From NCBI GenBank assembly GCA_937925605.1, contig CALALV010000022.1:1-27140 (forward strand): a DNA stretch of 27,140 bases, written 5' to 3'. Each line of letters begins with the position of its first letter. Positions within the stretch are counted from its first letter, which is position 1. The position numbers were made by a program, and so were the translations under genes. The stretch is from an uncultured Woeseia sp. Its GTDB lineage: Bacteria; Pseudomonadota; Gammaproteobacteria; Steroidobacterales; Woeseiaceae. The notes under the pieces are model-generated. The model saw nothing but the letters and a program-made list of their open reading frames with translations, ran no database searches and was not told the origin of the DNA. This document shows, piece by piece, positions 1 to 7,607 of this stretch.

Positions 1-1
1 C

Positions 2-706
2 CCGAACAACGTACTGAAGTACTCGTTGACCTGGTCGACAGACGGCGTCATCAACGAATACGGAAACCTGTGCCAGAGCATCATCGACGGCGAGGAGGTC
101 GACGTGCTGCCGCTCGAAGGACTCGAGGAAATCGAAATCGACGGCACGTTGTACGAGGCGTTCAATACCTCGGGCGGACTCGGCTCGCTGGGCGAGTCCT
201 ACCAGGGCCGCGTGCAGAACATGAACTACAAGACGATCCGCTACCCCGGCCACTGCGAGCAGATGCAGCTCCTGATGAACGGGCTGAAGCTGAACGAGGA
301 TCGCGAGACCCTGAAGCGTATCCTCGAGAACGCGGTCCCGCAGACGCTGCAGGACGTCGTGATCATCTATGCTGCCGTCACCGGACTGCAGGACGGCGAG
401 CTGCGCGAAGAAAACTACGTCAACAAGGTGTACCCGCAGCGGGTGGCCGGAAGGCTGTGGTCTGCGATCCAGATCACGACCGCGGCCGGCGTCTGCAGCG
501 TGATGGACCGGATCCTGATGAGCCCGGACCACCATGAGGGATTCATTGCGCAGGAAGAATTCAGCCTCAAAAACATTCTCGAGAACCGCTTCGGCCAGTA
601 CTACGCGCACGGCGGCACGAGCCAGCTTTCCGCGGTGCTGGTGGCGCACGGCGAGACCGGCCACCAGCGACGCTCGAAAACGAAACCACACGGACAACGC
701 CCATGA
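2..706 (+). CDS. Saccharopine dehydrogenase-family protein, C-terminal part (5' end outside window)
   Basis: The frame is open from the first bases of the window, so the N-terminal Rossmann domain lies outside; about 234 C-terminal residues remain. Visible stretches such as YSLTWSTDGVINEYGN and GESYQGRVQNMNYKTIRYPG are typical of the substrate-binding C-terminal domain of bacterial saccharopine/lysine dehydrogenases. Family members oxidise saccharopine to glutamate and aminoadipate semialdehyde, or act on lysine itself. The last approximately 15 residues are rich in Arg/Lys and Gln and look like a loose tail. The stop codon overlaps the next start as ATGA (703-706), and that next gene encodes an aminoadipate-semialdehyde-type dehydrogenase, which supports lysine degradation. 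Family is fairly sure from recall of related proteins; whether it is a true saccharopine dehydrogenase or a lysine 6-dehydrogenase cannot be settled from this half. Confidence 0.85.
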   Translation, partial: PNNVLKYSLTWSTDGVINEYGNLCQSIIDGEEVDVLPLEGLEEIEIDGTLYEAFNTSGGLGSLGESYQGRVQNMNYKTIRYPGHCEQMQLLMNGLKLNEDRETLKRILENAVPQTLQDVVIIYAAVTGLQDGELREENYVNKVYPQRVAGRLWSAIQITTAAGVCSVMDRILMSPDHHEGFIAQEEFSLKNILENRFGQYYAHGGTSQLSAVLVAHGETGHQRRSKTKPHGQRP

Positions 707-2220
707 AACAGATACTCGACCGCCTGGGCCTCGATGCCACGAACCCGGGCACCTGGATAGGCGACAGCGCACTGGAAGACAAGTCGGCCGGCAGCATCGA
801 ACCGATCAACCCGACGACCGGCGAGGTCATCGCCTCGGTGCGGAACACGAGCAGCGCCGAATACGAGCGCGTCATCGAAGCGGCACGGGAGGCGTTCCAG
901 ACCTGGCGCATGGTGCCCGCGCCCGTGCGCGGCGACGCGGTGCGCCGCATCGGCAACGCGCTTCGCGAGCACAAGGACGCGCTCGGCAGCCTGGTCACGC
1001 TGGAAAACGGCAAGATCAAGGCCGAGGGTGACGGCGAAGTACAGGAGATGATCGACATCGCCGACTTCGCGGTCGGCCAGTCGCGCATGCTGTACGGCAA
1101 GACGATGCACTCGGAGCGCCCGCAGCACCGCATGTACGAGCAGTGGCACCCGCTGGGCCTGGTCGGCATCCTGACGGCGTTCAATTTCCCGGTCGCCGTC
1201 GCCGCCTGGAATGCGTGCCTGTCCGCGGTCTGCGGCAACGTCAATATCTGGAAGCCGTCGCCCAAGACGCCGCTGTGCGGCGTGGCCGTGCAGAAGATCT
1301 TCAGCGAGGCGCTGGCCGACCTGGACCTGCCCGACCCGTTCTTCCTGATCAACGACGGCAGCAACGAACTCGCGCAGACCTTCGTCGACGACGAGCGCAT
1401 CGACCTCGTTTCCTTCACCGGTTCCTGCGAAGTCGGCCGCATGGTCGGCGAGCGGGTCGCCGCGCGCATGGGCAAGTCGCTGCTCGAACTCGGCGGCAAC
1501 AACGCGATCATCATCGACGAGTTCGCGAACCTCGACCTCGCCGTGCCGTCGATCGTGTTCGGCGCGGTCGGCACGGCCGGCCAGCGCTGCACCAGCACGC
1601 GGCGCGTCATCGTGCACGAATCGCGCATGGACGAGCTCAAGGAAATCCTCGTGAACGCGTACAAGCAGGTGCGCATCGGCGATCCGCTCGACCCCGAGAC
1701 GCTGATGGGGCCGCTGATCGAGGAATCGTCGATCGAGCGCGTCGAGAAAGCCGTCGAGGCTGTCCGCAAGGCCGGCGGCGAGATCCTGTGCGGCGGCAAG
1801 CGGCTCGACCGTCCCGGCAACTACATGGAGCCGGTCATCGCCGTGGCCGAGAACGACTGGGACATCGTGCAGGAGGAGACCTTCGGGCCGATCCTGTACC
1901 TCGTGCCCTGCAGCGACCTCGACGACGCCATTGCGAAGCAGAACGGCGTTCGCCAGGGCCTGTCGTCGGCGATCTTCACCGACCGCCTGCAGCACGCGGA
2001 ATACTACCTGTCGCACGCCGGCTCGGACTGCGGCATTGCGAACGTCAACATCGGCACCTCCGGCGCCGAGATCGGCGGTGCCTTCGGCGGCGAGAAGGAA
2101 ACCGGCGGCGGCCGCGAGTCGGGCTCGGATGCCTGGCAGGGCTACATGCGCCGGCAGACGAACACGATCAACTGGTCCAGCGAGCTGCCGCTGGCCCAGG
2201 GCATCAAGTTCGACCTGTGA
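703..2220 (+). CDS. amaB: ALDH7-type aldehyde dehydrogenase (aminoadipate semialdehyde / piperideine-6-carboxylate dehydrogenase)
   Basis: A complete 505-residue NAD(P)-dependent aldehyde dehydrogenase. Expected catalytic parts are all present: Asn161 in AFNFP, Lys184 in WKPSPKTP for cofactor binding, the general base Glu262 in LLELGGNNA, and nucleophile Cys296 in GTAGQRCTSTRR. The overall pattern matches the antiquitin (ALDH7) group, which oxidises alpha-aminoadipate semialdehyde, in equilibrium with piperideine-6-carboxylate, to aminoadipate. Its ATG overlaps the stop of the saccharopine dehydrogenase-family gene, so the two are probably translationally coupled and perform successive steps of lysine breakdown. 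A strong hairpin follows the stop. Family assignment is secure; the exact substrate is inferred from family and neighbour. The symbol follows Pseudomonas usage. Confidence 0.92.
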   Translation: MKQILDRLGLDATNPGTWIGDSALEDKSAGSIEPINPTTGEVIASVRNTSSAEYERVIEAAREAFQTWRMVPAPVRGDAVRRIGNALREHKDALGSLVTLENGKIKAEGDGEVQEMIDIADFAVGQSRMLYGKTMHSERPQHRMYEQWHPLGLVGILTAFNFPVAVAAWNACLSAVCGNVNIWKPSPKTPLCGVAVQKIFSEALADLDLPDPFFLINDGSNELAQTFVDDERIDLVSFTGSCEVGRMVGERVAARMGKSLLELGGNNAIIIDEFANLDLAVPSIVFGAVGTAGQRCTSTRRVIVHESRMDELKEILVNAYKQVRIGDPLDPETLMGPLIEESSIERVEKAVEAVRKAGGEILCGGKRLDRPGNYMEPVIAVAENDWDIVQEETFGPILYLVPCSDLDDAIAKQNGVRQGLSSAIFTDRLQHAEYYLSHAGSDCGIANVNIGTSGAEIGGAFGGEKETGGGRESGSDAWQGYMRRQTNTINWSSELPLAQGIKFDL

Positions 2221-2228
2221 CGAACGGT

Positions 2229-2256
2229 GGCGCCGCCGGCGACAGCTGGCGGCGCC
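2229..2256. terminator. Strong hairpin between convergent genes
   Basis: Perfect arms GGCGCCGCC (2229-2237) and GGCGGCGCC (2248-2256) extend inward by three more pairs, one of them G-U, to a GACA loop, giving a 12-bp stem. It sits between the convergent aldehyde dehydrogenase and asparaginase-like genes, only 9 bases after one stop and 5 before the other. There is no T tract on either side, so it may be a barrier to 3' decay or part of a factor-dependent end and not a classical intrinsic terminator. Confidence 0.6.
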
Positions 2257-2261
2257 GGGCT

Positions 2262-2750
2262 TCAGTCCGGGATGCGCTCGAAGCGGTTCGCATCGCGGTT
2301 CTTGCGCACCCGCCCGGCGGGGAACACCTGCCCGCTCATCGCGATGTAGACACCCGGCTCGACGAGCTGCACCGCCGCGACGGCCATGCCGACGTTGAAC
2401 ACGGCGTCGGTCGTGCGAAAGCGGGCCGGGCTCAGCGCACCGGTCAGCACGATCGCGCGACCGTCGAGGCCTGCCAGCGCCGCGGCCGTTTCCGCCATCG
2501 TATCCGTGCCGTGCGTGATCACGTAACGGCTCGCGTCGTCGGCCGCGATGTAGTCGCGCAACACCTGCCGGTCCTCGTCGGTCATGTCGAGGCTGTCCTT
2601 GCGGAACAGCGGCCGCACGTCGAAGTCGAAGTCGACGAGGCCCTCCTGGAGGATGTGATGCACCTGCGTGTCGCCGACTTCGAAGCGACTCATGTCGTCG
2701 AAGTAGATCTTGTCGATCGTCCCGCCGGTCGTGATGAAGCGTATGAACAT
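2262..2750 (-). CDS. Short asparaginase-like protein (N-terminal asparaginase domain only)
   Basis: A 162-residue protein with the N-terminal half of the type I/II L-asparaginase fold: ITTGGTIDK at residues 6-14 with the first catalytic Thr (T11), HGTDTM carrying the second Thr-Asp pair, and LTGALSPAR. Full asparaginases have about 330 residues and a second, C-terminal domain that completes the active site across the dimer; that domain is absent here. The reading frame ends cleanly at a TGA close to the intergenic hairpin, with no asparaginase-like remainder beyond it, so this looks like the known compact one-domain form and not a broken gene. Substrate and activity are unknown. The ATG at 2750 places the conserved first beta strand at the very N terminus, as expected. 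Confidence 0.85.
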   Translation of the reverse strand: MFIRFITTGGTIDKIYFDDMSRFEVGDTQVHHILQEGLVDFDFDVRPLFRKDSLDMTDEDRQVLRDYIAADDASRYVITHGTDTMAETAAALAGLDGRAIVLTGALSPARFRTTDAVFNVGMAVAAVQLVEPGVYIAMSGQVFPAGRVRKNRDANRFERIPD

Positions 2751-2860
2751 GCGGCAAGCATGCCACGCGACGCCGGCACGCTGAACCCCGCCGGGGCCGA
2801 CGGCGCCCGCCGCGGGTTACATTCCGATACACGGGAGAGGCATCCGGCCTGCCGGCTTGC

Positions 2861-2869
2861 TGCTATGAT
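2861..2869 (+). promoter_or_regulatory. Extended -10 element of nfeD (TGCTATGAT)
   Basis: TGCTATGAT fits the extended sigma-70 -10 pattern TGnTATAAT in five of six hexamer positions. The hexamer (2864-2869) ends 6 bases before the ATG at 2876, so a start of transcription at the usual distance would fall on or next to the start codon. No good -35 hexamer is visible 16-18 bases upstream, which an extended -10 can tolerate. Confidence 0.5.
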
Positions 2870-2875
2870 TGCCGG

Positions 2876-4336
2876 ATGAACGCGAGGTTTTACAGGCTGT
2901 GGCGGAAGGCGGCGGCGAGTTTCGCGGCCGCGCTGCTGCTGCAGGCGCCGGCCGCGGCCGAGGACGTCGTGCTCGAACTCGAGCTCGAGGGACCGCTCGG
3001 CGTGGCGACGGCCGACTACATCATCAGCGGCATCGAACTCGCCAACGAGCGCAACGCGCGGCTCGTGATCATCCGCATGGACACGCCGGGCGGACTCGTC
3101 GATCCGACGCGCGACATCGTGAAGGCGATCCTGGGCTCGGCCGTGCCGGTCGCGACCTACGTGGCGCCGAGCGGCTCGCGCGCGGCGAGTGCCGGCACCT
3201 ACATCCTGCTCGCGAGCCACGTGGCGGCGATGGCCCCGACCACGGAGATGGGCGCCGCTACCCCGGTGTCGCTGGGCGGCGGCGACTCGCCGCAGCCGCC
3301 CCTGCCGATGAACCGGGGCCCGGCGCCGGACTCGGGTGGCGACGAGAGCGGCAGCGACGCCGGCAGCGACGGCGAAGCCGGCCAGGAAGACCAGGCGGAC
3401 GGTGAGTCCGAACCGGCGCAGCCCGGCACCGCGATGGAACGCAAGGTCCTGAACGACGCCGTCTCCTACATCCGCAGCCTCGCCGAGGCTCACGGCCGCA
3501 ACGCCGACTGGGCCGAGCGCGCCGTGCGCGAGGCCGCGACGCTGACGTCCGACGAGGCGCTGGCCGAAAACGTCATCGACCTGATCGCCACGAGCCGCGC
3601 GGACCTGCTGGAGCAGATCGACGGACGCGTCGTTACCGCCGCGAACCGCGAGGTGACGCTGGAAACGACCGGCGCCGAGGTCGAGCGCATCGAGCCGAGC
3701 TGGCGCATCAAGATCCTGAGCGCGATCGCCAACCCGCAGGTGGCTCTGCTGCTGCTGCTGGTCGGTATTTACGGGCTCGTGTTCGAGGGCTGGAACCCCG
3801 GCGCGATCGTGCCGGGCGTGGTCGGCGTCGTTTGCCTGCTGCTGGCGGCCTACGCGCTGCAGGTGCTGCCCGTGAACTATGCCGGGCTCGCGCTGATACT
3901 GGTCGGCATCGCGCTGATCATAGCGGAGGCTTTCGCGCCCAGTTTCGGTGCGCTCGGGCTCGGCGGGATCGCCGCGTTCATCTTCGGCGCGATCATGATG
4001 TTCGACAGCGGCATCCCGGGCTTCGGCATCTCCTACGCCTTCGTCATCGCGGTCGCGGTCGTTGCCGGCGGCCTGTTGCTGATGCTCGTGTCCTACCTCG
4101 TCAAGCTGCGCCAGCGCGGCGCCGTCAGCGGCGAGGAATCCCTGCTCGGCGGCACCGCCGTGGCCCTGGAAGCCTTCCAGACCGACGGCCACGTCTGGAT
4201 CGAGGGCGAATCCTGGAACGCCCGCAGCAGCGCCCCGGTCGCCAAGGACCAGAAACTGAAAGTCAACCGCGTCGACGGCTTGCTGCTCCACGTCGAGCCA
4301 CTGCCCGAAGAAGCGTCAACCAAGCTGGAGAGTTAG
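2876..4336 (+). CDS. nfeD: NfeD-family membrane-bound serine protease (ClpP-like, long form)
   Basis: A 486-residue protein. In order: signal peptide (about 1-29, ending APAAAED), a ClpP/crotonase-fold protease domain with MDTPGG (68-73) and the catalytic Ser105 in SRAASAGTYI, an acidic low-complexity insert (about 136-186), the candidate catalytic Lys190 in MERKVLNDAVSYIR, four to five transmembrane helices (about 287-410), and a soluble OB-fold NfeD domain (about 420-474). The archaeal family member cleaves the hydrophobic C terminus of a stomatin with a Ser-Lys dyad. The slipin gene begins 4 bases after this stop, which is the classic pairing and points to a shared role in membrane protein quality control or membrane microdomains. 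There is little room for a ribosome-binding site before this ATG, and the -10 element is very close. Confidence 0.93.
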   Translation: MNARFYRLWRKAAASFAAALLLQAPAAAEDVVLELELEGPLGVATADYIISGIELANERNARLVIIRMDTPGGLVDPTRDIVKAILGSAVPVATYVAPSGSRAASAGTYILLASHVAAMAPTTEMGAATPVSLGGGDSPQPPLPMNRGPAPDSGGDESGSDAGSDGEAGQEDQADGESEPAQPGTAMERKVLNDAVSYIRSLAEAHGRNADWAERAVREAATLTSDEALAENVIDLIATSRADLLEQIDGRVVTAANREVTLETTGAEVERIEPSWRIKILSAIANPQVALLLLLVGIYGLVFEGWNPGAIVPGVVGVVCLLLAAYALQVLPVNYAGLALILVGIALIIAEAFAPSFGALGLGGIAAFIFGAIMMFDSGIPGFGISYAFVIAVAVVAGGLLLMLVSYLVKLRQRGAVSGEESLLGGTAVALEAFQTDGHVWIEGESWNARSSAPVAKDQKLKVNRVDGLLLHVEPLPEEASTKLES

Positions 4337-4340
4337 AGGA

Positions 4341-5126
4341 ATGCCCATGCCACTTGCCACCCTGGGTCTGATACTGGCCCTCGTGCTGGTCGTGCTGTTC
4401 AACACGATCAAGATCCTGAAGGAGTACGAGCGCGCCGTTGTGTTCTTCCTAGGCCGCTTCCAGAAGGTCAAGGGACCGGGCCTGATCATCCTGATCCCGT
4501 TCGTGCAGACGATGACCAAGGTCGACCTGCGCGTCGTCGTGCTGGACGTGCCAACGCAGGACGTGATTTCGCGCGACAACGTCTCGGTGAAGGTGAACGC
4601 GGTCATCTACTTCCGCATCATCGATCCCGAGCGCGCCGTCATCCGCGTCGCGAACGTGTTCGAGGCCACCAGCCAGCTCGCCCAGACCACGCTGCGCTCG
4701 GTGCTGGGCCAGCACGAGCTCGACGACATGCTGGCCGAGCGTGACAAGCTGAACTCGGATATCCAGAACCTGCTCGATCAGCGCACCGACAACTGGGGTA
4801 TCAAGGTCTCGAACGTCGAGATCAAGCATGTCGACCTCGACGAGAGCATGATCCGCGCGATCGCCCAGCAGGCCGAGGCCGAGCGCTCGCGGCGCGCGAA
4901 GGTCATCAATGCCGAGGGCGAAAAACAGGCGGCCAACCTGCTCGCCGAGGCGGCCCGCATGCTGGCCTCCGAGGAGCAGGCGCTGCAGCTGCGTTACATG
5001 CAGACGCTGAAGGACATCGCGAGCGAGAAGACCAACACGATCGTCTTCCCGCTGCCGCTCGACCTGATCGAGCCGATCATGCGGCTGAACGAGCAGTCCC
5101 GCGCGCGCAAGGCCTCGGGAGGCTAG
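4341..5126 (+). CDS. Slipin (SPFH/stomatin-like membrane protein)
   Basis: A 261-residue SPFH-domain protein: one N-terminal hydrophobic hairpin or transmembrane segment (about 5-21), then the stomatin core with GRFQKVKGPGLIILIPFV and DVPTQDVISRDNVSVKVNAVIYF, and a helical, Glu/Ala-rich coiled-coil region (about 170-215) that drives oligomerisation. It is the usual partner and likely substrate or scaffold of the upstream NfeD protease. Two starts are possible: the ATG at 4341, or the ATG at 4347, which has AGAGGA six bases upstream; the protein differs by two residues only. Its TAG stop at 5124-5126 shares the tetranucleotide CTAG with the stop of the convergent sensor kinase gene. Confidence 0.92.
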   Translation: MPMPLATLGLILALVLVVLFNTIKILKEYERAVVFFLGRFQKVKGPGLIILIPFVQTMTKVDLRVVVLDVPTQDVISRDNVSVKVNAVIYFRIIDPERAVIRVANVFEATSQLAQTTLRSVLGQHELDDMLAERDKLNSDIQNLLDQRTDNWGIKVSNVEIKHVDLDESMIRAIAQQAEAERSRRAKVINAEGEKQAANLLAEAARMLASEEQALQLRYMQTLKDIASEKTNTIVFPLPLDLIEPIMRLNEQSRARKASGG

Positions 5127-6487
5127 CCGCCCGGCGCGTACAGCCAGACGCGGAACTCGGCGCCGCCGGGTTCCGCGCGGCCGCTCTCGATGCGGCCACC
5201 GTAGTTCGCCGCGATCTCGCGGACGACGGCCAGCCCGATGCCGTGTCCCGGCGCCGACTCGTCCAGGCGCGTGCCGCGCTCCAGCAGCTGCTCGGCGAAT
5301 TCCGCCGGCACCCCGGCGCCGTCGTCGGCGACCGTCAGTTCGATGCCGCGCCGGCCGGCTTTCTCGCTGGCGCTGACCCGCACCTCGACCCGCTTTCGGC
5401 ACCACTTGCAGGCGTTGTCCATCAGGTTGCCGGCGACCTCGAGAAAGTCGCCGCGATCGCCGCGAAACTCGGCGTCGGCTGCGACGTCGATCACGATGTC
5501 CGGTGCCTTGTCGCGGTAGACCTTGGCGAGCCCGTCGGCCAGCCGGCCGAGTTCGTCGCGGATCGCGACCGGCGGCAGGCCGAGCCCTGAGCCGCCGATC
5601 AGCTGTGCCGGCTTGCGCAGCTGGTAGCGCACGATGTCGTCCATGCGGTCGATCTGCGCGCCGAGGCGCCCGTCCGCGTCGCCTGCCTGCTGCTCGCCCA
5701 GCACGGCCCGCATCGCAGCGAGCGGCGTCTTCAGGCTGTGCGCCAGGTTGTCGAGCGTCTGCCGGTAGCGCTCCGCGCGGCCCCGCTCGCTGCCGATCAG
5801 CAGGTTCATGTTGCGCGCGGCGCCGCGCAGTTCGGTCGGCCAGTCGGCGGACAGCGTCTCCCGCTCGCCGGCCTCGATAGCGCTGGTCTCGGTCTCGATC
5901 TGCCTGAGTGGCCGCAGCACGCGCCGGACCAGGAACGACATCGCGATCAGCATCGCGACCGCGACGGCCGCGAACCAGCCGAGCAGCTGGCGGCGAAACG
6001 CAGCAATCTGTGCGTTCAGCGAATCGAGGCTCTCGGTCACGTGGAAGGTGTAGGCGCGCAGGTCGCCGTCGGCGAATTCCCAGTTCACCGCGAGGGTCAC
6101 CGTCATGACCGGCGTGCCGTCCTCGAGTGTCAGGCGCGCGATGCGCTGCCGGCCCGGTTCGCCCGCGGCGACCCGCGGCAGGCGCATGCCGATGGCCGAA
6201 CGCGAGCGCCAGACCGGCTGCTTGTCGGCATCGCGCAGCTCGGCATACAGGCCGGAGCGCGGCGTGCCGAAGCGCGGCTCCGGCAGGTCGGGCGGCATGA
6301 CCAGCCCGTCGTCGCCGGGCTCGGCGGCCGCCAGCAAGGCCATCAGCTGGCTGTCGAGCAGGTCCTGCTGGTATTCCTCGGCGGCGCCGCGGAATGCGAC
6401 CTCCAGGACCACGATCGTGACGCCGAAGAACACCAGCAACAGGACGCCGACTGAAACCAGCAGACGCGTGCCGAGTGACGAGATCAA
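5123..6487 (-). CDS. PhoQ-like sensor histidine kinase
   Basis: A 454-residue membrane kinase: transmembrane helix 1 (about 8-30), a periplasmic sensor region of about 135 residues, transmembrane helix 2 (about 168-187), HAMP-like linker, H-box with His250 in NLAHSLKTPL, N-box around NLMDNACKW (354-362), and ATP-lid motifs DDGAG (388-392) and GHGIGLAV (414-421). The start is a TTG at 6487: AGGAG lies just upstream, overlapping the stop of the response regulator, and starting later would remove the first membrane helix. It is the last gene of PepSY/regulator/kinase. The overall plan resembles PhoQ-type sensors of divalent cations or envelope-active peptides; the actual signal cannot be read from the sequence. 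It ends tail to tail with the slipin gene with a 4-base overlap. Confidence 0.92.
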   Translation of the reverse strand: MISSLGTRLLVSVGVLLLVFFGVTIVVLEVAFRGAAEEYQQDLLDSQLMALLAAAEPGDDGLVMPPDLPEPRFGTPRSGLYAELRDADKQPVWRSRSAIGMRLPRVAAGEPGRQRIARLTLEDGTPVMTVTLAVNWEFADGDLRAYTFHVTESLDSLNAQIAAFRRQLLGWFAAVAVAMLIAMSFLVRRVLRPLRQIETETSAIEAGERETLSADWPTELRGAARNMNLLIGSERGRAERYRQTLDNLAHSLKTPLAAMRAVLGEQQAGDADGRLGAQIDRMDDIVRYQLRKPAQLIGGSGLGLPPVAIRDELGRLADGLAKVYRDKAPDIVIDVAADAEFRGDRGDFLEVAGNLMDNACKWCRKRVEVRVSASEKAGRRGIELTVADDGAGVPAEFAEQLLERGTRLDESAPGHGIGLAVVREIAANYGGRIESGRAEPGGAEFRVWLYAPGG

Positions 6488-6493
6488 GGTCTC

Positions 6494-7180
6494 CTACCCG
6501 GACTGGCTGCGCTCGAGTGCGAAACGGTAGCCGCGCCCGCGCAGCGTCTCGATCGGCTTGATCGAGTTGTCGGGATCCATCTTCTTGCGCAGGCGGCCGA
6601 TAAACACCTCGATGACGTTGCTGTCGCGCTCGAAGTCCTGGTCGTACAGGCGATCGGTCAGCTCGGTTTTCGAAATGACCTCGCCGGCGCGCAGGATCAG
6701 GTGCTCGATGATCCGGTACTCGTAGCTCGTGAGTTCGACCGGCTCGTCGTTGACTTTCAGCTCCTGGCGGGTCGTGTCGAGCGTCACCGGCCCGGCCTTC
6801 AGCACCGACGATGCCCAGCCGCCGCTGCGGCGCAACAGCGCGTTGACGCGAGCCGAGATTTCCTCGAAGTGGAACGGCTTGACGACGTAGTCGTCGGCCC
6901 CCGCCTCGAGCCCGTCGACCTTGTCCTGCCAGCGGTCGCGCGCGGTCAGGATCAGGATCGGGTAGCTCTTGCCCTCCCCGCGCACGCGCCGGATCAGCTC
7001 GAGGCCCGGCAGCTCCGGCAGGCCCAGGTCGACGATGGCGAGGTCGACCGGGTACTCGAGCGCGAAATACAGGCCCTCGCGGCCGTCGGCGGCCTGCTCG
7101 ACGCCGAAGCCGGCCTCGGCGAGCTGCGCGGCCAGCGAATCGCGCAGCGTGTCGTCGTCCTCGATCAGCAGGAGGCGCAT
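6494..7180 (-). CDS. PhoP-like response regulator (OmpR family)
   Basis: A 228-residue two-domain regulator. The receiver domain has the acidic pocket EDDD (7-10), phospho-acceptor Asp51 in IVDLGLP, Thr79 and Lys101 in VVKPF. The C-terminal winged-helix domain ends with the family hallmark RLRKKM and ETLRGRGYRF. The open frame runs further upstream, but the ATG at 7180 starts precisely at the first receiver strand (MRLLLIEDDD), so it is the true start. It is followed after 6 bases by its kinase and preceded after 5 bases by a PepSY gene. OmpR-family regulators bind tandem repeats with an 11-base period, and such a repeat (TGAACG-N5-TGAACG) is present nearby at 8233-8249. Confidence 0.95.
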   Translation of the reverse strand: MRLLLIEDDDTLRDSLAAQLAEAGFGVEQAADGREGLYFALEYPVDLAIVDLGLPELPGLELIRRVRGEGKSYPILILTARDRWQDKVDGLEAGADDYVVKPFHFEEISARVNALLRRSGGWASSVLKAGPVTLDTTRQELKVNDEPVELTSYEYRIIEHLILRAGEVISKTELTDRLYDQDFERDSNVIEVFIGRLRKKMDPDNSIKPIETLRGRGYRFALERSQSG

Positions 7181-7185
7181 CGGTC

Positions 7186-7476
7186 TCAGCCGCGGCCCTG
7201 CAGGCGACGCCCGCCGACCCGCACGGTCTTCACCTTGCCGTCGTCGGTCAACACCTTGATCACGTGCACCTCGCGGTTGCCGCGCACCTGCGTCTCCGCG
7301 CTGACGATGCGACCGCGGTACTGCCGGCGCACCTGCTCGACCGCCTGCGACAGCGTCGGGCCGTCGCTCTGCGCGAGCGTGACCCGCTCGCCCGCGGTCG
7401 CCGGCGCCGGCAGCGCCCCGGCGGCGAGCGCCGCGGCGGCCAGGCACGTCAGCATGAGGTGTCGAATCGTGTTCAT
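7186..7476 (-). CDS. Exported PepSY-domain protein
   Basis: A 96-residue protein with a clear signal peptide (about 1-29: Arg/His N-region, Leu/Ala-rich core, cleavage near PATA-GE) followed by one small PepSY domain (about 41-88, TLSQAVEQVRRQY to KVKTVRV). PepSY domains are periplasmic modules thought to modulate peptidases or sensor proteins. Being first in an operon with a PhoP/PhoQ-like pair, a plausible role is to tune the sensor domain of the kinase; this is inference from context. The stop lies 5 bases before the regulator start. A -10-like TAAGAAT lies 60 bases upstream of the ATG. Confidence 0.85.
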   Translation of the reverse strand: MNTIRHLMLTCLAAAALAAGALPAPATAGERVTLAQSDGPTLSQAVEQVRRQYRGRIVSAETQVRGNREVHVIKVLTDDGKVKTVRVGGRRLQGRG

Positions 7477-7535
7477 AGGTGTCCTGCCTGCCCGCCGGCA
7501 CGGTGCCGGGAGGGGCCCCGGGGTGACGCTGCAGG

Positions 7536-7542
7536 ATTCTTA
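7536..7542 (-). promoter_or_regulatory. Possible -10 element of the PepSY/regulator/kinase operon
   Basis: The minus strand reads TAAGAAT about 60 bases upstream of the PepSY start in an otherwise very GC-rich 131-base gap (7477-7607). No -35 and no copy of the TGAACG direct repeat found upstream of the glycine-zipper gene is evident here. A small stem (CCGGCA/TGCCGG, within about 7495-7510) lies in the presumed leader. Confidence 0.3.
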
Positions 7543-7607
7543 CCGCGCGGGGCGGCGAATGCAATGCAGCGCGTCACACCCGGGACGCCGGCGGCGTGCG
7601 GCGCGGC

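Noticed and set aside
601..2832. A 743-codon open frame on the minus strand
   Set aside because: It runs antisense to the aldehyde dehydrogenase and across other genes and reads as Arg/Ala/Asp-rich sequence without family motifs; such long antisense frames are usual in GC-rich DNA.
7181..7564. Upstream in-frame extension of the response regulator
   Set aside because: The receiver domain begins exactly at the ATG at 7180, and the extension is the shadow of the PepSY gene in another frame.
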